From Nosocomiicoccus ampullae (lineage in GTDB: Bacteria; Bacillota; Bacilli; Staphylococcales; Salinicoccaceae), in assembly GCF_019357495.1 (NCBI RefSeq), contig NZ_CP079110.1, positions 682,001 to 746,000 on the forward strand: DNA of 64,000 bases, given 5' to 3'. This document shows positions 59,212 to 64,000 of the stretch, piece by piece. The translations under genes and the position numbers were made by a program. Numbering within the stretch: position 1 is the first letter of the stretch; every line of letters begins with the position of its first letter. Under the pieces are notes generated by a model. It made no database searches. It was not told the origin of the DNA and saw nothing but the letters and a program-made list of their open reading frames with translations.

Positions 59212-59754
59212 ATGAAGTATAAAAAGCATAGCTTTGAATTTAAGGTAAAAGTAGTTAATGAATATTTAAATGGAGCAGGAGGATATAAATTTTTAGGTGA
59301 AAAGCATAATGTGGCTAGATCGCTTGTTGAAAATTGGGTAAAACAATATAACACATATGGCTATCAGGGCCTCACTAAATCTCTAAGTAATACTCAATAT
59401 ACTAGTGAATTTAAGCGAGCTGTTTTAAAATATAGAGAAGAAAATCAATTATCCTATAGAGAAACAGCGGAATACTTTGGTATCAAGCATTTTTCAACAA
59501 TCACTAACTGGCATCGCAAGATCCAAGAAGGTGGTCCAGCTGCTCTAGAGGGCAAACAAGGGAGACCAATAAAACATATGTCTAAGAAAGAAAATAACCA
59601 AAAACAAGTATCGAAGAGTGAACCTTTGAATGAAACAGAACGCGAAGAGTTAGAACGTCTAAGAGAAGAACTCAGAATGAAAGAACTGGAAAATATCATT
59701 CTAAAAAAGTTAAACGCCTTACCGACAGATCCAACAGACAAAAAACGAAAGTAG
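59212..59754 (+). CDS. IS3-family transposase OrfA
   Basis: The 180-residue protein has two helix-turn-helix units (YKKHSFEFKVKVVNEYLNG onwards and YTSEFKRAVLKYREEN onwards) and a C-terminal leucine zipper-like coiled coil (EREELERLREELRMKELENIILKKL), as in IS150-group OrfA proteins. Near the end A AAA AAG (59703-59709) lies in frame. A -1 slip there enters orfB without meeting a stop. It lacks a clear ribosome site. Confidence 0.9.
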   Translation: MKYKKHSFEFKVKVVNEYLNGAGGYKFLGEKHNVARSLVENWVKQYNTYGYQGLTKSLSNTQYTSEFKRAVLKYREENQLSYRETAEYFGIKHFSTITNWHRKIQEGGPAALEGKQGRPIKHMSKKENNQKQVSKSEPLNETEREELERLREELRMKELENIILKKLNALPTDPTDKKRK

Positions 59755-60626
59755 CGCTTGAGGTAAGGCAAGAAACGACTTATACACTAAAAGAGATTTT
59801 AACAGTGTTGAAGCTACCAAAGTCTGTATATTACTACTGGATAAAACATATGGATGATCAGAAACAAAAAGATCGATGGCTAGTAGAAAAAATTAGAAAG
59901 ATAGTCTCAAGACATAAAGGTAGATATGGTTACAGAAGAATCAAAGCGATACTCGAAAACAGAGAACAAATTGTGGTGAATCATAAGCGCTTGTTACGCA
60001 TTATGAAGACCTATAATTTACTATGTCAAAAATTCAAAAACAAATCGAGGACGCGTTACAGTTCATATAAAGGACAAGTTGGAACAGTCGCTCCAAATAA
60101 GGTAAAGCGTAACTTTAAGCCGAAAACATTTAATCAACTATGGGTGACAGATGTCACAGAGTTTGCGTTACCTATCAAAGGCAAGAAATTATATCTATCA
60201 ACAATTATGGATTGTTATAACTCTGAAGTGATTGCTTATCAATTAAGTCGTTCACCAAACCTAGCAATCGCTCTAAATCCTTTAAATAAAGCACTTGAGG
60301 AACACCATCACAATCTAAACCAATTAGTTGTTCACTCGGATCAAGGATTTCATTATCAGCATAGTAGTTGGGGAAATACCATAACAGAATTTGGTGCAAC
60401 AATGAGTATGTCACGTAAAGGAAACTGTTTAGATAATTCACCGATGGAGAACTTCTTTGGCTTATTAAAGCAGGAAATGTTTTAAGGAGAAGTCTTCAAA
60501 ACATATGAAGCATTAGAAATCGCAGTACATGAATATATTAGATACTATAATAAAGATAGAATTAAGCTAAAATTAAAAGGCATGTCTCCTGAAGAATTCA
60601 GGAAACATACCTTACAATCTGCTTAA
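59709..60626 (+). pseudogene. IS3-family transposase OrfB with in-frame TAA
   Basis: The frame entered after a -1 slip at A AAA AAG continues to 60626, with the rve integrase core. The DDE residues are in WVTDVTEF, VHSDQGFHYQ and SPMENFFGLLKQE. TAA at 60483-60485 interrupts it directly after KQEMF, where relatives usually have a tyrosine. The frame then goes on in register (GEVFKTYEALEIAVHEYIRYYN, then KGMSPEEFRKH) to a normal stop. The catalytic triad is upstream of the stop, but the last 47 residues are cut off. An internal start at GTG 59805 gives the 226-residue open part. Confidence 0.9.
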
Positions 60627-60658
60627 TTCCCAAAGTCCAACTTTTGGGTAGCACATCA

Positions 60659-60680
60659 AAATTTCTCAAGCGTCTTTTGT
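60659..60680 (+). terminator. right half of the split terminator
   Basis: The AAA duplication (60659-60661) is followed by TTTCTCAAGCGTCTTT (60662-60677) and T-rich sequence. It can no longer fold locally with its partner at 59142, so ispG transcripts coming from the right may have lost their terminator. Confidence 0.88.
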
Positions 60681-60685
60681 TTTGT

Positions 60686-61804
60686 TTATTTATTTTTTAA
60701 TAGCTCTTCTTTACGTTTTCTTTCCTTTTCGTAATGTGCTTCTGCTAAAATATCGATTTCTTTTTTCAGTTCATCGACCATCGTTTCTTCAGGTACTTTT
60801 CTGACAGTTTTACCATGCATAAATAGTAAACCTTCACCACGAGCACCTGCAATTCCGATGTCTGCTTCACGCGCTTCTCCTGGACCGTTTACTGCACATC
60901 CAAGCACAGCAACTTTAATTGGTGCATTGATATTTTGAATGTATTCTTCAACTTCGTTTGCGATTGCAATTAAATCGATTTCGATACGTCCACATGTTGG
61001 GCAAGCAATGAGTGTGGCAGCGTTTGAGGCAAGTCCAAATGTTTTTAATAGTTCTTTTTGAACTTTTACTTCTTCAACTGGATCTGCAGATAGTGAAATT
61101 CTCATTGTGTTACCGATACCTTTATCGATTAATACACCGAGTCCTGCAGCACTTTTAACTGTCCCAGCAAATAGGGTACCACTTTCAGTAATACCGATGT
61201 GTAGTGGGTAGTCAAATGCTTTAGAAGCTTTTTCGTATGCTTCAATCGCAAGGTGTACGTCTGAAGCTTTCATAGATACGATAATATCGTGGAAATCTAG
61301 ATCTTCTAAGATTTTAATATGATGTAATGCACTCTCTAACATACCATCCGCAGTTGGATATCCATATTTTTCAATAATATGACGTTCTAAACTTCCTGCG
61401 TTTACTCCGATACGAATTGGAATTCCTTTTTCTTTACATGCGTTAACGACCGCTTCAACACGCTCACGTTTACCGATGTTACCAGGGTTAATACGGATTT
61501 TATCCGCACCACCTTCAATTGCGAGTAATGCAAGTCTATAGTCGAAGTGAATATCGACGACTAATGGAATGTTAATTTGTTTTTTAATTTCTTTAATTGC
61601 GAGTGCGTCTTCTTCACGAGGACAAGCCACTCGAACGATTTGACAACCCGCTTCTTCTAAACGCTTAATTTCAGCAACTGTCGCTTCAACGTCGTGCGTT
61701 TTAGTCGTTGTCATACTTTGAATGATGATCTCATCAGAGCCACCAATCACTAAATCGCCAACTCGAACAGGACGAGTGTTTTTACGATGTGTAATTTCTG
61801 ACAT
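60686..61804 (-). CDS. ispG: 4-hydroxy-3-methylbut-2-enyl diphosphate synthase
   Basis: IspG makes HMBPP from MEcPP in the MEP pathway with a [4Fe-4S] cluster. The 372-residue protein has cluster ligands C268, C271 and C303 ([17 protein letters not shown]) and E310. The TIM barrel occupies the N-terminal two thirds. The start follows AAGGAGATA. Its downstream terminator was disrupted by the IS element. Confidence 0.96.
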   Translation of the reverse strand: MSEITHRKNTRPVRVGDLVIGGSDEIIIQSMTTTKTHDVEATVAEIKRLEEAGCQIVRVACPREEDALAIKEIKKQINIPLVVDIHFDYRLALLAIEGGADKIRINPGNIGKRERVEAVVNACKEKGIPIRIGVNAGSLERHIIEKYGYPTADGMLESALHHIKILEDLDFHDIIVSMKASDVHLAIEAYEKASKAFDYPLHIGITESGTLFAGTVKSAAGLGVLIDKGIGNTMRISLSADPVEEVKVQKELLKTFGLASNAATLIACPTCGRIEIDLIAIANEVEEYIQNINAPIKVAVLGCAVNGPGEAREADIGIAGARGEGLLFMHGKTVRKVPEETMVDELKKEIDILAEAHYEKERKRKEELLKNK

Positions 61805-61889
61805 TTAATATATCTCCTTGAAACAATAATATTATTTTTTCGTAATTTTAATTATACAATAAATTGCCGTCGATGTAATGGTCAACGGT

Positions 61890-62624
61890 CTATATTGATG
61901 GTTTTCTCTTTTTCTTAAGTTCAGGTAACTTCTTATAATAATAAGTTAAAAAGATAATGACGAATACGTAAACCCACCAAAACTCTCTATGTGTCACAAA
62001 CTCAATCACTGCAAATATTACCGAAGGGATAACAAAAGAATATGAAATGATCTTAAACCAGTTCATATAATCAGTACGCTTATTTTTAATTTCAGCAACT
62101 TTATTTAATATAAATGAGAGTAATAACAATATTGTAAATACAAATGCTGACATGACGATAATTTGGATGATTGAATAAACGACGAAAAAGAATGTGGCAC
62201 TATTTTTATGCGTATCAATATAATTTTTAAGTTCTTGATCATTTTTAAATTTATCAAAACTTGAATATGATAAATAGTCTTCAGTCATATTTTGAATTTC
62301 TATTCCTTGCTTTTGAAAAGATATAAACGCATCTTTCGTATTTACTTCATCGTTTGTAAAAATAATTTTACCTTTTGATGAGTCGAGTGTTGCTTCACCA
62401 CCGGAATATTCATAATTGACAATTTCAAATTTTGGAATGTCATCTTTTACTTCATCTAAAGTTGATGCAAATTGATTTGTGTTAACGAAAGATAACATAT
62501 TTGGAATAGATAATAATATTCCTATAATTAAAATGTTTAATAGTAAGTACTTAAAGGGTACTGTTCTAAATAGAGGATACTTTTCAAACTTTACTAAACG
62601 TTTGAAATAAGTAAAATAATTCAT
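61890..62624 (-). CDS. DUF1189 family membrane protein
   Basis: The 244-residue protein has an N-terminal helix (YLLLNILIIGILLSIPNML), an extracytoplasmic domain of about 100 residues (KFEIVNYEYSGGEATLDSSKGKIIF onwards), then three to four membrane helices and a basic C-terminus. This is the DUF1189 architecture, of unknown function. ATG 62624 fits the GGATGTG site better than GTG 62630. It is divergent from sodA. Confidence 0.8.
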   Translation of the reverse strand: MNYFTYFKRLVKFEKYPLFRTVPFKYLLLNILIIGILLSIPNMLSFVNTNQFASTLDEVKDDIPKFEIVNYEYSGGEATLDSSKGKIIFTNDEVNTKDAFISFQKQGIEIQNMTEDYLSYSSFDKFKNDQELKNYIDTHKNSATFFFVVYSIIQIIVMSAFVFTILLLLSFILNKVAEIKNKRTDYMNWFKIISYSFVIPSVIFAVIEFVTHREFWWVYVFVIIFLTYYYKKLPELKKKRKPSI

Positions 62625-62648
62625 ACTCACACATCCATTTATGTTAAT

Positions 62649-62668
62649 AGTCAGACGTTAGTCTGATT
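62649..62668. repeat. operator-like palindrome between the DUF1189 gene and sodA
   Basis: AGTCAGAC (62649-62656) and GTCTGATT (62661-62668) flank GTTA. The inner CAGAC/GTCTG core is perfect. There is no T-run, so it is not a terminator, and its size and spacing resemble operators of TetR-like regulators. It lies in the divergent region and could act on either gene. No such regulator is encoded nearby. Confidence 0.5.
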
Positions 62669-62756
62669 TAGTGTCTACATGACGTATATACCTTTTATTG
62701 TAGCACTTAATTTGATATATTTGGATTGTAAACATCATTAGGAGGAGATTTTAGTT

Positions 62757-63359
62757 ATGGCATTTGAATTACCAGAGTTAGAATATGCATATGATGCATT
62801 AGAACCAACAATCGACAAGGAAACAATGGAGATTCACCATTCTAAACACCACAACACTTATGTTACAAACTTAAACAAAGCAGTTGAAGGTACTGATTTA
62901 GAAGGTAAGTCCCTTGAAGAGTTAGTAAAAGAAGTTGACTCATTACCTGAAGATGTGAAAACTGCTGTAAGAAACAACGGTGGCGGACACTATAACCACT
63001 CATTATTCTGGCAACTATTAACTCCAGAACAAAAAGATATTCCTGCTGAACTTAAAGAAGCAATCGAAGAAAAATTCGGTTCTGTAGATTCATTCAAAGA
63101 AAAATTTGAAGCTGCAGCTGCAGGTCGTTTTGGATCTGGTTGGGCATGGTTAGTTGTAGGAAATGATGGTTTAGAAATTACATCAACTCCTAACCAAGAT
63201 AACCCACTAAGTGAAGGTAAAACACCTGTATTTGGTGTAGACGTTTGGGAACATGCGTACTACCTTAAATACCAAAACAGACGTCCAGAGTACTTAGGTG
63301 CTATTTGGAATGTTGTTAACTGGGAAAAAGTAAACGAATTATACCAAGAAGCTAAATAA
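62757..63359 (+). CDS. sodA: superoxide dismutase (Mn/Fe)
   Basis: SodA removes superoxide. The 200-residue protein has the metal ligands H27, H81, D162 and H166 (DVWEHAYY) and the family segment [11 protein letters not shown]. The start follows AGGAGGAG. As in staphylococci it lies downstream of zur and nfo, though here an IS, ispG and the DUF1189 gene are between them. The hairpin behind it derives from an IS end. Confidence 0.97.
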   Translation: MAFELPELEYAYDALEPTIDKETMEIHHSKHHNTYVTNLNKAVEGTDLEGKSLEELVKEVDSLPEDVKTAVRNNGGGHYNHSLFWQLLTPEQKDIPAELKEAIEEKFGSVDSFKEKFEAAAAGRFGSGWAWLVVGNDGLEITSTPNQDNPLSEGKTPVFGVDVWEHAYYLKYQNRRPEYLGAIWNVVNWEKVNELYQEAK

Positions 63360-63386
63360 TTTATTTAAATAAAAGCTGTGAGTATT

Positions 63387-63440
63387 TGAATTACTTCCCT
63401 AAATTTGGACATTAACATCCAAGTTTAGGGGAGTTTTTTT
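63387..63440 (+). mobile_element. solo IS150-group-like left end, now a likely sodA terminator
   Basis: Positions 63387-63411 match the left inverted repeat of the IS at 59158 at 19 of 25 bases, including the TGA tip and the CCCTAAA-TTGGACA block. As in that IS, a 16-bp hairpin (63394-63409 with 63418-63433) and a T7 run follow. No transposase frame follows. It begins 27 bp behind the sodA stop, in the same orientation, and can act as its terminator. Confidence 0.7.
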
Positions 63441-63678
63441 ATAATAAATAAAATAATCGTTTTTAATTGTATTTTATATTATAGTTCATTTAGTCAGTAT
63501 AATAATCTATATAAATATATTATTGTTGTATAGGTTTAATGAACTTTATGTATTGAGTTTCTACTATATATTTAGTAAACGATTTATATTTTGAATTCAA
63601 AATTTAGTATGTACCAATTTATTTTCAGTAACGTCAATATTATTTTATTTAAAAATATGATTTTTAGGAGAATATTTT
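63441..63678. other. AT-rich spacer without recognisable gene
   Basis: This very AT-rich stretch between the IS relic and the last gene has no supported reading frame and no further transposase remnants that I can recognise. A TATAAT at 63498-63503 lacks a -35 partner at proper spacing, so I do not name a promoter. Confidence 0.6.
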
Positions 63679-64000
63679 ATGAATTACACTATAAATTCAC
63701 CTTTAATACCATTATTTTTTAAACAAAGTATTTCATATAATATGGAAGAAAAAATTGGATATATAACAGCTACAAATATAACAAGACAATTACTTGGAGA
63801 AATGTCCTATAGAGTAAAAATATTTAATACTGAAGTAAGTATTATTGAACAAAAAAAAAGAGGAGAATAAGCGTAATTGGAATATATATATATTAACCGA
63901 AGAAAATAAAAGAAAGATAGGAAAGTTAATTTTAAATTCTAATACTACTCAAACTTTGAAATATGCAGAAACTCACTATGTATTTATGCATGAAAATTCC
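63679..64000 (+). pseudogene. unknown protein gene, frame broken at a run of nine A (runs off the window)
   Basis: An ATG behind AGGAG opens a frame (MNYTINSPLIPLFF, then MEEKIGYITATNI and MSYRVKIFNTEVSIIEQ) that stops at 63868 right after A9 (63851-63859). Removing one A would give EQKKEENKRNWNIYILTEEN and an open frame to the window end (KRKIGKLILNSNTTQ, YAETHYVFMHENS). Both parts are plausible protein. The pattern vaguely resembles tubby-C-like scramblase-type proteins of Bacillota, but I would not name it. It may be a true pseudogene, a phase-variable gene or a homopolymer sequencing error. Confidence 0.6.

Larger units (their letters stand above)
59158..60658 (+). mobile_element. complete IS3-family (IS150-group-like) insertion sequence, 1501 bp
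   Basis: The 25-bp imperfect terminal inverted repeats (59158-59182 and 60634-60658, 19 of 25 matches) both begin with TGA on their own strand. The element is flanked by an AAA direct repeat (59155-59157, 60659-60661). It carries overlapping orfA and orfB linked by a possible -1 frameshift. Inside the left end a 15-bp hairpin with a T-run (59166-59208) looks like a built-in terminator shielding the transposase from outside transcription. An in-frame TAA in orfB suggests the copy cannot move by itself. Confidence 0.93.

Noticed and set aside
59163-60653. IS boundaries placed at the TGC...GCA ends
   Set aside because: Those ends leave no target duplication. Extending both sides by five bases to the TGA tips gives matching 25-bp ends, an AAA duplication and an intact palindrome around the element.

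Overview
The window is AT-rich bacterial chromosome, roughly one third G+C by eye. It carries strong AGGAGG-type ribosome binding sites, frequent TTG and GTG starts, sigma-A promoters and T-box leaders, so it comes from a low-GC Gram-positive (Bacillota). The gene order follows the Bacillus subtilis yrv-yrr-yqe-yqf region closely, but the spore genes found there in Bacillus (for example gpr and spoIIP between rpsT and lepA) are missing. Protein similarity is staphylococcal in flavour. My best guess is a member of the Staphylococcaceae/Salinicoccaceae, such as a Jeotgalicoccus-, Nosocomiicoccus- or Salinicoccus-like coccus. This is inferred from memory, not from a search. ispH and ispG show that isoprenoids are made by the MEP pathway, unlike Staphylococcus aureus.

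Layout. Positions 1-72 hold the end of an IS3-family element that runs off the window. 78-1082 is a flavin-dependent monooxygenase-like gene on the minus strand. 1.2-6.5 kb is a cysteine desulfurase, mnmA, TPR protein, recD2 operon. 6.5-9.3 kb is alaS behind a T-box. 9.4-13.6 kb holds ireB, ruvX, a DUF1292 gene, mltG, an O-methyltransferase, greA, mtnN and a 33-residue membrane peptide. 13.6-18.5 kb is the yqeG, yqeH, aroE, yhbY, nadD, yqeK, rsfS, methyltransferase cluster (ribosome assembly, NAD and shikimate). 18.6-23.3 kb is comEA-comEB-comEC, a 45-residue YqzM-like gene on the opposite strand, holA and rpsT. 23.5-32.9 kb has lepA, hemW and the HrcA-controlled heat-shock operon hrcA-grpE-dnaK with dnaJ-prmA-rsmE. 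32.9-38.3 kb has mtaB, deoC, rpsU, an NfeD-like gene, floA and a YwiC-like gene. 38.3-42.2 kb is phoH-ybeY-dgkA-cdd-era-recO. 42.2-43.8 kb is glyQS with its T-box (minus strand). 43.9-49.9 kb is ppsR-dnaG-rpoD, a cytochrome c, trmK and a Nif3-like gene. 50-57.4 kb has a YfcC-type carrier, ispH, cshB, nfo and the Zur-controlled znuC-znuB-zur operon. 57.4-63.4 kb has a lipoprotein with a glycosidase-like domain, a damaged IS3-family element, ispG, a DUF1189 protein and sodA. The last 0.6 kb holds an IS-end relic and a gene broken at a run of nine A.

Most of the window is conserved housekeeping DNA and I see no new defence, CRISPR or secretion system. The most interesting signals concern mobile DNA and control sites. 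Three IS150-group-like left ends lie 5-27 bases behind the stop codon of a co-directional gene. The complete copy sits exactly at the dyad of a perfect 32-bp terminator palindrome with an AAA target duplication, and its orfB has an in-frame TAA. The copy behind sodA is a solo end that probably now serves as the sodA terminator. Other points of note are a Zur box filling the spacer of the znu promoter, two unusually compact T-box leaders, a CIRCE operator at hrcA, and a homopolymer frameshift near the right edge.
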